Positions 17,342-26,732 are shown, counted from the stretch's first letter. The stretch: DNA of 64,000 bases from Clostridia bacterium (GCA_017934975.1 JAGBIM010000027.1:107572-171571); one strand, 5' to 3'. Notes: generated by a model not told the origin, from the sequence alone. Numbers and translations: made by a program.

Positions 17342-19273
17342 ATGCTCAAACCCATTAAACGAGCGGTGCATTTTGATTTTCATACCATGCCCGGTGTGGA
17401 TGATTTCGGAGAAAACTTCGACGCATCCCTCTTTGCCCGACAGATGAAGGATGCCCACGTGGAATATATCAATTTCTTCGGCCGATGCAACATCGGTTGG
17501 TCTTATTATCCCACAAAAGTCGGATATCCTTATCCCGGCCTCAACGGAAAAAACATCCTCGGGGACGTGGTGCGAGAATGTCATAAATTGGGCATTCAGG
17601 TGACCGGTTATCTGAACGCCGGCGTGCATCACGAGGCGTTGTTGCGGCATCCCGAATGGTCCAAGGTCAATATGAAAGGGGAGACGGTGGACCTGGATCC
17701 TCAAAAGCCTTTTAACGGAAATTTCTTTCGGATGCCCTGCTACAATACCGGTTACGCCGACCATCTTCTTGCGGAAATTCGGGAACTTCTGGATCTGGAC
17801 GTGGATGGGATTTTTTGCGACTGTATGTTGCTTCGCCCCTGCCTTTGTCCCAACTGCACCAAAGAAATGCTGGCACGGGGAATGGATCTTTCCGATGAAA
17901 AGCAGGTCACCGATTTTGCGGAAGAACAGCGGAGGAAGATGATTCGCCGCATCCGGGAAACCGTGCCGGAGGATAAGTATCTTTTTATTAACAGCCTTCC
18001 CTGTCCGCTGACCAAGGACGTGGCAACCCATGCGGAACTGGAGTGTTTGCCCACCGCCGACGGCTACGATCGGTTCGTGTCTCAGGTTGCCCTCGCCCGC
18101 CCTTTGTACGATACTGTAGTCTATATGAACGGGCGCTTCCAGTGCTGTTGGGCGGATTTTGGGGGATATAAAGGCAAAGCCGCCATCGAAAACGATTTTT
18201 ACGATGCCATCATGAACGGGGCGTCCACCTGCCTTGGGGATCATCTCCATCCCAATGGAATGCCCGAGGCGGATATTTATCGGGATTTAAAAGAAATTTA
18301 CGCAAAAATCGAAGCCTATGAACCCTGGACCGACGGCACCCGTTTTCAGCCGGAAATCGCCGTTCTTTCCACGGTTCCGAAGCTGAATCAGTCCCATTAC
18401 GGTGTAGGGCGGATTCTGGGAGAATTGAACTACGCTTTCGATATTCTGATGCCCGACGGGGATTTTTCCAAATATCCCGTTCTGATTCTTCCCGATGAGA
18501 TTACGGTTTCCGGGGAGTTGAGGGAAAAACTGAATATCTATCTGAAGCAGGGCGGGAAGATCCTTTCTACCGGCACCTCCGGTCTTATGCCCGACGGATC
18601 CGGGTTTGCTCTGCCTCAATGGGATTTTGCGTATAAAGGCAAGGATCCTATGCAGATAGCCTATTACAAGCCTACCTTTGAAGAGAAAGATTTGATTCAC
18701 CTTCCCTGGGAGTGCTACGAGCCGGGAATTCTTTTGGATGCCTCCGAGGAGGATACCGTCTTTGCCCGGCATATTACCACCTACTTCAACCCCGGCTACG
18801 ACGGAACGCATTTTAATTTTTATATGCCGCCCAAAGGAGAGACCGGTCACGTTGCGGCGGTGATGAACCGGGGGAAGAACGTGATTCAGGTTTCGTTCCC
18901 TCTGTTCAAGGCCTATATGAAAACCTTTACCAAGGCTCACCGGATTCTGATGAAGCATCTGTTGGCGGAGTTGATTCCGCAAAAGCAAATTTTGACCGAG
19001 GATTTGCCGATTACCGCCCGTGCAACGCTGACGAAGGGGGAGGATTACACCCTGCTCCACGTGAAAGCAACCTATCCCGAAATCCGCGGAACGATGGGCG
19101 TAATTGAGGAACATAACGTGCTTCCCGCGGGGCGGACGGTGGCGGTCAAGGGGGAATTCTCCTCCGCTTGCCTGCTTCCCGACGGAACGCCCCTTGTCAT
19201 TGCGGACTGTGCGGGGTATACGAAAATCACCCTCCCCGAAATCACGGGTTACGCGATGATCTGTCTGAAATAA
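17342..19273 (+). CDS. Putative glycoside hydrolase (GHL6-like barrel plus beta-galactosidase trimerisation-like domain)
   Basis: A 643-residue cytoplasmic protein. Residues about 1-300 resemble the hypothetical glycosyl hydrolase 6 barrel (FDFHTMPGVDDFGENFD, VTGYLNAGVHHEA, DVDGIFCDCMLL), with a Cys cluster (CLCPNCTKE). Residues about 330-540 resemble the beta-galactosidase trimerisation fold (VLILPDEITVSGEL, QGGKILSTGTSGL), and a small beta domain ends the protein. AGGAGG precedes ATG 17342. It follows the GH109-like gene by 59 bp and is probably cotranscribed. The activity is not established for close relatives I know; fucosidase or galactosidase activity is a guess. Confidence 0.65.
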   Translation: MLKPIKRAVHFDFHTMPGVDDFGENFDASLFARQMKDAHVEYINFFGRCNIGWSYYPTKVGYPYPGLNGKNILGDVVRECHKLGIQVTGYLNAGVHHEALLRHPEWSKVNMKGETVDLDPQKPFNGNFFRMPCYNTGYADHLLAEIRELLDLDVDGIFCDCMLLRPCLCPNCTKEMLARGMDLSDEKQVTDFAEEQRRKMIRRIRETVPEDKYLFINSLPCPLTKDVATHAELECLPTADGYDRFVSQVALARPLYDTVVYMNGRFQCCWADFGGYKGKAAIENDFYDAIMNGASTCLGDHLHPNGMPEADIYRDLKEIYAKIEAYEPWTDGTRFQPEIAVLSTVPKLNQSHYGVGRILGELNYAFDILMPDGDFSKYPVLILPDEITVSGELREKLNIYLKQGGKILSTGTSGLMPDGSGFALPQWDFAYKGKDPMQIAYYKPTFEEKDLIHLPWECYEPGILLDASEEDTVFARHITTYFNPGYDGTHFNFYMPPKGETGHVAAVMNRGKNVIQVSFPLFKAYMKTFTKAHRILMKHLLAELIPQKQILTEDLPITARATLTKGEDYTLLHVKATYPEIRGTMGVIEEHNVLPAGRTVAVKGEFSSACLLPDGTPLVIADCAGYTKITLPEITGYAMICLK

Positions 19274-19306
19274 TAAAAAAAGGACGAGTGCGATCTCGTC
19301 CTTTTT
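19274..19306. terminator. Bidirectional terminator between convergent genes
   Basis: AAAAAGGACGAG pairs with CTCGTCCTTTTT, with A/T-tracts on both sides. Confidence 0.85.
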
Positions 19307-19317
19307 CGTGTTTCGAT

Positions 19318-20394
19318 TCAGTTCAATCCGAGCATTTCTCTCAGATAGGGCTCGATGGCGGTGGCCATGCGGTAGAAGCCTAAGTCGTTGGGATGGCAGC
19401 CGTCCACGGTGCAGGTGTCCCAATGGGCTCCTTCGTAGATCTTCGTCCCGGGCAAAAACCAGACCTTTTCGTCTCCTTCCGCCTTGGCGGTCAGATAGGT
19501 CTTTCGGATGATCTCCAAACGGGGGAGCATCCGTTGGGGATTCAGCACCACCTCGGGCTCCGAAAGGAACAGGATGGGCAGGTCGGGATTTTTGGCCCGA
19601 ACCGTCCGATAAAGGGGAAGATGGGTCTTTTCCAGATATTCCTCCGTGGCGGCGTTCCAGTCGTAATTGCAGACGAAGGCCGAGGCCTTTTGACAGAGGT
19701 CTGCCAGATATTCGCACATGATCGGTTCCGCTTTCCCCTGACCCGAAAAGCCCATGTTGATGTGGTCTGCGTTCAGCCGACGGGAAAGCATGGCCTGATA
19801 ACTGTTCCCCGGTCGGGAAGCGCATCCACCCTGGGTGATGGAGGACCCGTAATAGACGATGGGTTTCTCGATGGCGTAGGGGGCGGGGGCTTCCAGCAGT
19901 GCGTCCTTTTTCAGGGCGATATACAGTTCCTGCAGATTATCGTAAAGGGGTAGGTTGACGGTGTATTCTGCCATGGCTCCGTCGGTTTTCGCAAAGGAGG
20001 AATATCCCTCCGTCATGCCCATGGGAGGACGGAATGCACTGTGGAAAATCTCGGTTCCCGCCGCGTTTTTGCGGTAAAGATCCAGCCCCGACTGTCCCAG
20101 AAGGGGGATATGTCCCATCAGCGGACGGTTGTTCTGTACCGCACGGATGGCAATATAAGAAGAATTCGTGCGGAATCGGATCCGTCCCCCTGCGGTGCAG
20201 TGATTTAGGTCTGCAACACCTTTGGAAACGGTATCCGCCACGGATTGGGGAAAGCGTACGTAGCATTTCTGTGCTTCGTCGTACTGCACGCCGTGCAGGG
20301 TGAAGGGTGCTTGCTTTGCGTCCAGCCAAACGAGATCGGGCTCCGTGATGTCGGTTTCCACTTTCATGTTCTTGTCGATTTCTTCAATCCGCAT
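19318..20394 (-). CDS. SGNH/GDSL carbohydrate esterase with N-terminal beta-sandwich
   Basis: A 358-residue protein. Residues about 1-160 form a beta-rich accessory domain and about 165-355 an SGNH hydrolase: block I YGSSITQGG (nucleophile Ser), GFSGQGK, NYDWNA and the C-terminal DGCHPNDLG (Asp-His). The architecture matches acetyl-xylan or sugar esterases (CE2/CE20-like). There is no signal peptide. ATG 20394 follows an AGGAG-type site; in-frame codons farther upstream lie across the promoter. It is a monocistronic gene convergent to the GHL6-like gene. Deacetylation of O-acetylated sialic acid or another glycan is plausible but inferred. Confidence 0.83.
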   Translation of the reverse strand: MRIEEIDKNMKVETDITEPDLVWLDAKQAPFTLHGVQYDEAQKCYVRFPQSVADTVSKGVADLNHCTAGGRIRFRTNSSYIAIRAVQNNRPLMGHIPLLGQSGLDLYRKNAAGTEIFHSAFRPPMGMTEGYSSFAKTDGAMAEYTVNLPLYDNLQELYIALKKDALLEAPAPYAIEKPIVYYGSSITQGGCASRPGNSYQAMLSRRLNADHINMGFSGQGKAEPIMCEYLADLCQKASAFVCNYDWNAATEEYLEKTHLPLYRTVRAKNPDLPILFLSEPEVVLNPQRMLPRLEIIRKTYLTAKAEGDEKVWFLPGTKIYEGAHWDTCTVDGCHPNDLGFYRMATAIEPYLREMLGLN

Positions 20395-20424
20395 CGTTGA
20401 TTTCCTCCGTGAGGTTTTTTCTTT

Positions 20425-20453
20425 ATTATAGCGTATGTCCCTGTTTTTTTCAA
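20425..20453 (-). promoter_or_regulatory. Promoter of the SGNH esterase gene
   Basis: TTGAAA-17 bp-TATAAT on the minus strand. Confidence 0.65.
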
Positions 20454-20494
20454 GGGAATGTACGGAATTGTCACTGATTTTTGCGAAATTGCTC

Positions 20495-20523
20495 TTGCAT
20501 TCCGTGCGGGAAACTGATATAAT
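20495..20523 (+). promoter_or_regulatory. Promoter of malQ
   Basis: TTGCAT-17 bp-TATAAT, divergent from the SGNH esterase promoter. Confidence 0.65.
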
Positions 20524-20556
20524 AAAAACAGTAATTCCGTTGAGGTGATATTTTTG

Positions 20557-21996
20557 TTGAAACGCGCTTCGGGGGTGCTGATGCACGTGTCCTCTCTGTG
20601 GGGGGATTATTCCGAGGGATCTTTCGGGGAAGAGGCAAAGGCCTGGATTGATTTTCTGGCCGATTGCGGATTTTCCTATTGGCAGACTCTGCCCTTTTGT
20701 CTTCCCGATTCCTACAACTCACCCTATTGCTCTTTCAGTACGTTTTCGGTCAATCCTTATTTTATCGATCTTCCTTCTTTGCAGAAAGAGGGACTTCTGA
20801 CGGCGGCGGAATTGTCCGAGGCCACGCAGAAAACGCCCTATTCCTGCGAATTTTCCCGCCTTTCAAAGGAACGCCTTTCTCTGTTGCTGAAGGCGGCGGA
20901 CCGTTTCGACGGATGGGACGATGCGGAGGCGTTTTATAAAACCCACGCCCGCACCGCGGATTTTTGCCGCTTTATGGCCATCCGTGCCGCAAACGGGGAT
21001 CTTCCCTGGACCGAATGGACGGCGGCAGAGCCCGACGAGAAAATTTTGCGTCTTTGGAAATTTACACAGTATATTTTCTTCCGCCAATGGAAGGAGATCA
21101 AGGCCTACGCCAACGGAAAGGGCATTTCCGTCATCGGAGATATCCCCATTTACGTGGCGTTGAATTCCTCCGACGTGTGGGCGGCCCCCGAGCAGTTTTT
21201 GCTGGATCGGGAAAACAAACCCACCTGTGTGGCGGGGGTCCCTCCCGATTATTTTGCCGAGGACGGTCAGTTGTGGGGAAATCCCCTTTACGATTGGAAG
21301 GCCATGAAGGCCGACGGATACCGCTGGTGGCGGGACCGCATTCGCTTTATGGGCGAGTTGTTCGACGGCGTTCGCATCGACCATTTTCGCGGATTGGAGT
21401 CCTATTACGCCATCCCAGCAGGGGAGAAGACCGCCCGAAACGGAAAATGGGTCAAGGGCCCCGGGATGTCTCTGATTCGTGCTTTGAAAGAAGAGTGTCC
21501 CGACCGTCTTCTGATTGCCGAGGATCTGGGGGATATCACCCCTGCCGTGGATAAGCTGGTTCGCCGGAGCGGTTTTCCGGGAATGCGGGTGTTTCAGTTC
21601 GGCTTTTTGGGAGATCCCGGTTCGGCCCACTTGCCCCATAATTACGATAATCACGCCATTGCCTATACGGGAACCCACGACAACAACACCCTTTTGGGGT
21701 ATATCTGGGAACTGGACGACGAGACCCGTCGCCGCGTTTTGTCCTATTGCGGCTATTTCGGCGCCGACTGGGATAAGGGCTACGATGCGATTCTGCGTAC
21801 CATGTTCCAATCCCACGCGGGGCTTCTGATGCTCCCCGTGCAGGATCTGCTTCTCTACGGAAGCGACACCCGACTCAACAAGCCGGGTACCAGCGACGAC
21901 AACTGGTCCTACCGCATCACCAAGGAGCAGCTGATGCAGGTGGATCGCAATAAATTTTTGAACTGGAACCGTCTTTACGGTCGAACGGAGGTTTAA
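20557..21996 (+). CDS. malQ: 4-alpha-glucanotransferase (amylomaltase, GH77)
   Basis: A 479-residue GH77 enzyme that transfers alpha-1,4-glucan segments between maltodextrins. Typical landmarks are RASGVLMHVSSL at the N-terminus, GDIPIYVA, RIDHFRGLESYY (nucleophile Asp), LIAEDLGDIT (acid/base Glu) and YTGTHDNNT (third Asp). TTG 20557 is chosen because GAGGTG at 20542-20547 is 9 nt upstream and the result aligns with the usual MKRSSG start; TTG 20554 is possible. It heads an operon with a phosphodiesterase and a PHP gene. No glycogen phosphorylase is nearby. Confidence 0.95.
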   Translation: MKRASGVLMHVSSLWGDYSEGSFGEEAKAWIDFLADCGFSYWQTLPFCLPDSYNSPYCSFSTFSVNPYFIDLPSLQKEGLLTAAELSEATQKTPYSCEFSRLSKERLSLLLKAADRFDGWDDAEAFYKTHARTADFCRFMAIRAANGDLPWTEWTAAEPDEKILRLWKFTQYIFFRQWKEIKAYANGKGISVIGDIPIYVALNSSDVWAAPEQFLLDRENKPTCVAGVPPDYFAEDGQLWGNPLYDWKAMKADGYRWWRDRIRFMGELFDGVRIDHFRGLESYYAIPAGEKTARNGKWVKGPGMSLIRALKEECPDRLLIAEDLGDITPAVDKLVRRSGFPGMRVFQFGFLGDPGSAHLPHNYDNHAIAYTGTHDNNTLLGYIWELDDETRRRVLSYCGYFGADWDKGYDAILRTMFQSHAGLLMLPVQDLLLYGSDTRLNKPGTSDDNWSYRITKEQLMQVDRNKFLNWNRLYGRTEV

Positions 21997-21997
21997 T

Positions 21998-22774
21998 ATG
22001 AGCAAAAAAGTCATTCTCGTGTCCATTGACGGCATGCGTCCTGACGGGGTTCTGCAGTGCGGAAATCCCTACGTGGAAACCCTGAAGAAGGAATGGGGCT
22101 ATACCTTTAACGCCCGCACCTGCTTCCCGTCCGTCACCCTGCCCTGCCACACGTCTCTCTTCCACAGCGTTCCCCCCGAACGCCACGGAACCACCACCAA
22201 CACCTATATGCCTCAGGTCCGTCCCATCGAAGGGCTCTTTGAGCTTCTTAAGCACAACAAGAAGGTTAACTGTATGTTCTACGGCTGGGAAGAACTGCGG
22301 GACGTAAGCCGCCCCGGTTCCTTGAAGCACGCGGTTTACCTCAACGCCCTGGCCCACGAGGACACCGACCGTAAGCTGACCGAATACGCTCTGGAATACA
22401 TCCGCGAAAAATCTCCTGATTTCGTGTTCCTCTATATGGTGGAAACCGACGAAAAGGGCGGTCACGCCACGGGCTGGATGAGCGAAGGCTATCTGAACTG
22501 CATCTCCACCGCGTTGGATTGCGTGAAGAAGGTGGCCGAGGAGTGCCCCGATTACGATATTATCGTCACCGCGGACCACGGCGGACACGACCGTTCTCAC
22601 GGCTCCGATCTGCCCGAGGATATGACCATTCCCCAGTTCTATCGCTGTGAGGGCGTCACCCCCGGCACCGATCTGGGCGAAATTTCCCTGCTCGACGTTG
22701 CTCCCACCATCGCCGATCTTTTCGGTCTGGAACCCGTGGAGGAATGGGAAGGAAAGAGCATCCTGAAAAAATAA
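21998..22774 (+). CDS. Alkaline-phosphatase-superfamily phosphodiesterase (NPP type)
   Basis: A 258-residue protein with the type I phosphodiesterase/nucleotide pyrophosphatase pattern: metal Asp in VSIDGMRPD, nucleophilic Thr in FPSVTLPCHTS, METDEKGGH and TADHGGHDRSHG. No signal peptide, so it is probably cytoplasmic. It starts 1 bp after the malQ stop behind GGAGG, so the two are tightly coupled. The substrate (nucleotide, phosphodiester or phosphonate) cannot be deduced. Confidence 0.88.
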   Translation: MSKKVILVSIDGMRPDGVLQCGNPYVETLKKEWGYTFNARTCFPSVTLPCHTSLFHSVPPERHGTTTNTYMPQVRPIEGLFELLKHNKKVNCMFYGWEELRDVSRPGSLKHAVYLNALAHEDTDRKLTEYALEYIREKSPDFVFLYMVETDEKGGHATGWMSEGYLNCISTALDCVKKVAEECPDYDIIVTADHGGHDRSHGSDLPEDMTIPQFYRCEGVTPGTDLGEISLLDVAPTIADLFGLEPVEEWEGKSILKK

Positions 22775-22784
22775 GGAGAGTTTT

Positions 22785-23714
22785 ATGAAGCGTCAGCAAG
22801 CCTTTATCGGTTCCGAGCCGGTTTTGAAGGGCGGTCTGCACTGCCACACCACCCGCTCCGACGGCAAAGGGGATCCCGCAGACGTGATCCGCCTTCATTA
22901 CGAAAACGGATACGATTTTTTGGCCATCACCGACCATCGGATCTATAACTATAAAAACTACGCTCCCGAAGTGCCGATCACGATTCTCCCCGGGATGGAA
23001 TTCGACAGTACCTTTGAGCGGGAGGGACGGGCATTCCGTTGTTTCCACACGGTCTGTATCGGTCCTTCCAAGGAGGACGGAAACGGCTACGAGCAGGACG
23101 TGAAGCTGGAGTCGGGCAAATCGACCAATCAGGAAGAATATCAGCCCTATCTGGACGAAATTCACGCCAACAAGAACCTGACCGTCTACTGTCACCCCGA
23201 ATGGTCCTCCACCCCCGCCCGCTTCTTTGAGAAGTTGGAAGGGAACTTTGCTATGGAGATCTGGAACAGCGGATGCGTTATCGTGGACGATATGGATAAG
23301 GACGCCGCCTACTGGGACGAGTTGTTACAGCAGGGCAAGGTGATCTACGGCGTTGCCACCGACGACGGACACGCCATGTCCGAGCATTGTCACGGGTGGG
23401 TTATGGTGAAATCCGAAAATAACGTCAACGCCATTCTCCACGCGTTGAAGGAAGGAAAATTCTATTCCTCCTGCGGTCCCGAAATCTTTGATTTTTACGT
23501 GGATGACGAAGGGAACGCCGTGGTAAATTGCTCTGCCGCCCAAAGGATCCGCTTTCATTTCGACCGGTCCCCCACTCGGTTGCGCAAGGGACAGGAAGGG
23601 CTTTTGACCACCGCTTCCTATCCGGTTCCCGAAGGGTGTAAATACGTTCGTGCCGTGGTCATCGACAAGGACGGAAAATGCGCCTGGACCAACCCGATCT
23701 TCCTGGACCGATAA
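22785..23714 (+). CDS. PHP-domain phosphoesterase
   Basis: A 309-residue protein with an N-terminal PHP domain: GGLHCHTTRSDGKG (metal His pair and Asp), FLAITDHRIYN and CHPEWSSTP, then DDGHAMSEHCHGW near the C-terminal side. The fold binds two or three metals and hydrolyses phosphoesters. The C-terminal ~70 residues look beta-rich. It follows the phosphodiesterase by 10 bp with AAGGAG, so the two may act in succession on one phosphodiester. The substrate is unknown. Confidence 0.85.
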   Translation: MKRQQAFIGSEPVLKGGLHCHTTRSDGKGDPADVIRLHYENGYDFLAITDHRIYNYKNYAPEVPITILPGMEFDSTFEREGRAFRCFHTVCIGPSKEDGNGYEQDVKLESGKSTNQEEYQPYLDEIHANKNLTVYCHPEWSSTPARFFEKLEGNFAMEIWNSGCVIVDDMDKDAAYWDELLQQGKVIYGVATDDGHAMSEHCHGWVMVKSENNVNAILHALKEGKFYSSCGPEIFDFYVDDEGNAVVNCSAAQRIRFHFDRSPTRLRKGQEGLLTTASYPVPEGCKYVRAVVIDKDGKCAWTNPIFLDR

Positions 23715-23729
23715 TTTCATAAAACAACG

Positions 23730-23757
23730 ATTCCCCTCCGAACGGAGGGGAATTTCG
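23730..23757. terminator. Convergent-gene hairpin
   Basis: ATTCCCCTCC pairs with GGAGGGGAAT. The flanking T-tract is short, so termination efficiency is uncertain. Confidence 0.6.
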
Positions 23758-23769
23758 TGTTTCTTGCGT

Positions 23770-25215
23770 TTATTTTTTCCAGGAGGAGGGGGAGAAGAAG
23801 ATCAGCAAGGGGATGATCTCCAGACGGCCCAGCAGCATTCCTGCGGAAAGGACCAGCTTGGAAAGGAGAGAATACGATGCAAAGTTTGCCGTGGGACCCA
23901 CTCCCGCAAAGCCCGGTCCAACGTTGTTGAAGCAGGAGGCAGTGCTGCTGAAGTGCGTTTCGAAATCGCCGAAGGAATCCGCGGAAACGAAAAGGAAGAT
24001 GACCAGAAAACAAATCAGATAAAGCGCAAGGTAGGACAAGACGCCTCGGGTGGTCTGTTCTTCCAGCTGATGCCCCTCAAACCGCAGGGTTTTGACCGAG
24101 CGGGGGTGGAGCATTTTTTGGAGTTCCCGTCGGATCTGCTTGAACAGAATGACGATGCGGGAGACCTTGAATCCCCCTGCCGTGGCCCCTGCACACCCGC
24201 CGATGAACATCAGAAGCAACAGAATTCCTTTTGCAAACTGCGGCCAGAGGTTAAAGTCCGTGGTGGCAAAGCCCGTGGTGGTGACGATGGAGGAGACCTG
24301 GAACGCCGCGTGGCGCACGGTCTCTTCCGCGGAGCCGTATTGCCCCCAAATGCTGACGGCAACTCCTCCCGTTGCCAGAAGGACGATGGTCACGTAGGCC
24401 CAGAATTCCGAGCTTTTCAGCGCGGTCTTGAAGCGCCGCACGAGGATCAGATAATACAGGTTGAAATTTACCCCGAAGATCAGCATAAAGACCGTAATGA
24501 CCCATTGCAAATAGGGGGAATAGCTTGCGATGCTGTCGGCCCTGACACCGAATCCTCCCGTGCCCGCCGTGCCGAAGGCGTGGATCAGGCTGTCAAAGGG
24601 CGACATCCCTCCTGCCAACAAAAGCACCGTCAAAAGGGCGGTCAAGGCGATATAAATGACGTACAAAAGCCGCGCCGTATCCTTTAAACGGGGCACTAAC
24701 TTGCCCACTACGGGACCGGGCGCTTCCGCCCGCAGAATATGGATGGACCGTTCGGAAACGTTGGGGAGAATCGCCATCACGAAGACCAGAACCCCCATCC
24801 CACCGATCCAGTGGGTAAAACTGCGCCAGAAGAGCATTCCGTGGCTCATGGCCTCCACGTCGGTGAGGATGGACGCTCCCGTGGTGGTAAGCCCGCTGAC
24901 CGTTTCGAAAACCGCGTCGATATAATTGGGAATTTCTCCGCTGATCGTGAAGGGAAGAGCGCCCACCAAAGACAGAAGTATCCAAGAGGCGGAAACGATG
25001 AAAAAGCCTTCCTTTGCGTAAATGACGGCGGATTTCGGTTTTGCAAGTCCGCACATCATCCCGCCTGACAGCAGGGCGATTCCGACGGTGATCAGAAGGG
25101 CGATCAACCCTTTCGCTTCTCCGTAAATCAGAGCCGTTAAGGCCGGTAACAGTAAAAACAAGCCTTCCGCCAAAAGCATTTTTCCGACGGTGTTCAGTAT
25201 CATTCTCCGATTCAT
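23770..25215 (-). CDS. trkH: Potassium uptake protein, membrane subunit TrkH
   Basis: A 481-residue polytopic protein of the TrkH/KtrB superfamily, with four pore-loop repeats: SGLTTTGAS, FGTAGTGGFGV, IVTTTGFATTD and NNVGPGFAGVGP. Each holds the selectivity-filter Gly. About ten membrane helices are visible. It imports K+ through a pore gated by the cytoplasmic TrkA ring. It starts 6 bp after the trkA stop, so the two form one operon. Confidence 0.95.
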   Translation of the reverse strand: MNRRMILNTVGKMLLAEGLFLLLPALTALIYGEAKGLIALLITVGIALLSGGMMCGLAKPKSAVIYAKEGFFIVSASWILLSLVGALPFTISGEIPNYIDAVFETVSGLTTTGASILTDVEAMSHGMLFWRSFTHWIGGMGVLVFVMAILPNVSERSIHILRAEAPGPVVGKLVPRLKDTARLLYVIYIALTALLTVLLLAGGMSPFDSLIHAFGTAGTGGFGVRADSIASYSPYLQWVITVFMLIFGVNFNLYYLILVRRFKTALKSSEFWAYVTIVLLATGGVAVSIWGQYGSAEETVRHAAFQVSSIVTTTGFATTDFNLWPQFAKGILLLLMFIGGCAGATAGGFKVSRIVILFKQIRRELQKMLHPRSVKTLRFEGHQLEEQTTRGVLSYLALYLICFLVIFLFVSADSFGDFETHFSSTASCFNNVGPGFAGVGPTANFASYSLLSKLVLSAGMLLGRLEIIPLLIFFSPSSWKK

Positions 25216-25221
25216 ACCACG

Positions 25222-26580
25222 TTACTCCAGTATGTCCGAAAGATTGTTGATGCGATATCCCGCCGCAAGAATCAGAACCTTGTCTCCCGGCAGAATTTCA
25301 TCCGCACCCGAGGGGATGACGCTCTTGCGGTTACGGGTAATTCCCGCAATGAGGATATTGTCTTTCAGCGCAAGATCCTTCAAGGGTACGTGACAGACCG
25401 CGGCGTCCTCGTGGACGATGAATTCCAAAGCCTCCGCTTTGCCGTTGACCAGCTTGTACAGGGTTTCCACGCTGCTGTCCAGCGAGTTTTCCAGCGCACG
25501 GGCGTAGCGGACGAGGATGTTGGCCACGGTTTTGCGGGGGGATACGACGGATTCCAGCCCAAGCTGCTCCGCCAGAGGAGAAAATTCGTCCCGATTGACT
25601 TTGGAAATAACTTTGGGAACCTTGTGGGATGCGGCAAAATAGGACACCAGGACGTTTTGCTCCACCATGCCCGTCAGGGCGACGAAGGCGTCGGTTTCTT
25701 CCAGTCCCTCTTCCAGCAAAAGCTCCTGTTGGGCGCCGTCGCCGCAAAGGACGATTGCACCCGGGAGCGATTGGGAGAAGACGCGGCACCGTTCTTCGTT
25801 TTTGTCCAAAACCTTTACGGAGTTTCCGCTGTTCAAGAGCATTTTTGTCAGATAATAAGCCGTGTCGCTTGCGCCGAGAATCATGACGCTGCGGACCTGC
25901 TTTTGCAGCAGTCCGACGCTTTTGAGGAATTTTTGAATTTCGGCGGAGGTGGCGATGACGCTGATTTTATCTCCGCTCTTCAGACGGAAATTTCCGTCGG
26001 GAATAAAGACCTCGTCCTCTCTTTGAACCATGCCGATGAGGAATTTGTAAGGATATTTTTTACGCAGCTCGATCAAGCTTACGCCGTCCAGAATAGACTC
26101 GTTTTTCAGCTTCAGCTCGATCATTTCCAACCCTCTCCCCGAGAAGGTTTCCACCCGTGCGGCGGAGGGAAGCTTCAGCATATTATAAAGCTCCCGCGCC
26201 ACCAGCCGTTCCGGGTTGATGACCAGAGAAAGCTCCAGCTGATTGCGGAGAAAATCCAGACTTCCGTCGTTGTGCTCCGGGTTGCGGATGCGGGCAACGG
26301 TGTGCTTTGCACCCAACCGTTTCGCCAAAAAGCAGCTGAGCATATTCAATTCGTCGGAATCGGTGACGGCGATGAACAGATCCGCATCTTCCGTGTTGAT
26401 TTCGGTCAGCAGATCCCAATCGGTGCCGTTTCCGCAGGCGCTCATCACATCATAAATGTTGGTTACGTTTTCCAGTACTGCAGGGGATCGGTCCACCGCC
26501 ACCAGCTCGTGTCCTTCGGCGATGAGGCTTTCGATCAGTGCCGTGCCGATCTTTCCGCAGCCTACTACGATGATTTTCAT
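25222..26580 (-). CDS. trkA: Potassium uptake regulatory subunit TrkA
   Basis: A 452-residue cytoplasmic gating protein with two RCK units. The first has a canonical Rossmann loop (VVGCGKIGTALIE, residues about 4-16) followed by TrkA-C at about 140-220. The second starts near 230 with a looser loop (LGASDTAYYL), and a second TrkA-C domain ends the protein. This double RCK-N/RCK-C layout is Trk-type rather than single-unit KtrA. ATG 26580 follows GGGAG. A ~115-nt leader separates it from its promoter. Confidence 0.95.
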   Translation of the reverse strand: MKIIVVGCGKIGTALIESLIAEGHELVAVDRSPAVLENVTNIYDVMSACGNGTDWDLLTEINTEDADLFIAVTDSDELNMLSCFLAKRLGAKHTVARIRNPEHNDGSLDFLRNQLELSLVINPERLVARELYNMLKLPSAARVETFSGRGLEMIELKLKNESILDGVSLIELRKKYPYKFLIGMVQREDEVFIPDGNFRLKSGDKISVIATSAEIQKFLKSVGLLQKQVRSVMILGASDTAYYLTKMLLNSGNSVKVLDKNEERCRVFSQSLPGAIVLCGDGAQQELLLEEGLEETDAFVALTGMVEQNVLVSYFAASHKVPKVISKVNRDEFSPLAEQLGLESVVSPRKTVANILVRYARALENSLDSSVETLYKLVNGKAEALEFIVHEDAAVCHVPLKDLALKDNILIAGITRNRKSVIPSGADEILPGDKVLILAAGYRINNLSDILE

Positions 26581-26697
26581 GATTTTATCTCCCTTTTATC
26601 CGTTCGGGATGAGTTTTTTCAGGGTTTCCCCTTCGTTTATGTAAACGTCGGATCTTTCTCGGATTTCGTCCTGCCCACAATGGTAGGGATCGTCGAT
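26581..26697 (-). promoter_or_regulatory. About 115-nt structured 5' leader of trkA
   Basis: Between the predicted transcription start (about 26697) and the trkA ATG there is no gene. On the minus strand it contains small hairpins, including GTTTACATAAAC and AGGGGAAACCCT (a GAAA-capped stem). I looked for the known c-di-AMP (ydaO) riboswitch pattern, which often precedes K+ genes, and did not find it. Confidence 0.35.
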
Positions 26698-26703
26698 TTT
26701 TTT

Positions 26704-26732
26704 ATTATAACACATTCTGACGGGAATTGCAA
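26704..26732 (-). promoter_or_regulatory. Promoter of the trkA-trkH operon
   Basis: TTGCAA-17 bp-TATAAT on the minus strand. Confidence 0.7.

Noticed and set aside
26581..26697. c-di-AMP (ydaO) riboswitch before trkA.
   Set aside because: The leader lacks the conserved ydaO sequence blocks I know, and it is shorter than most examples.
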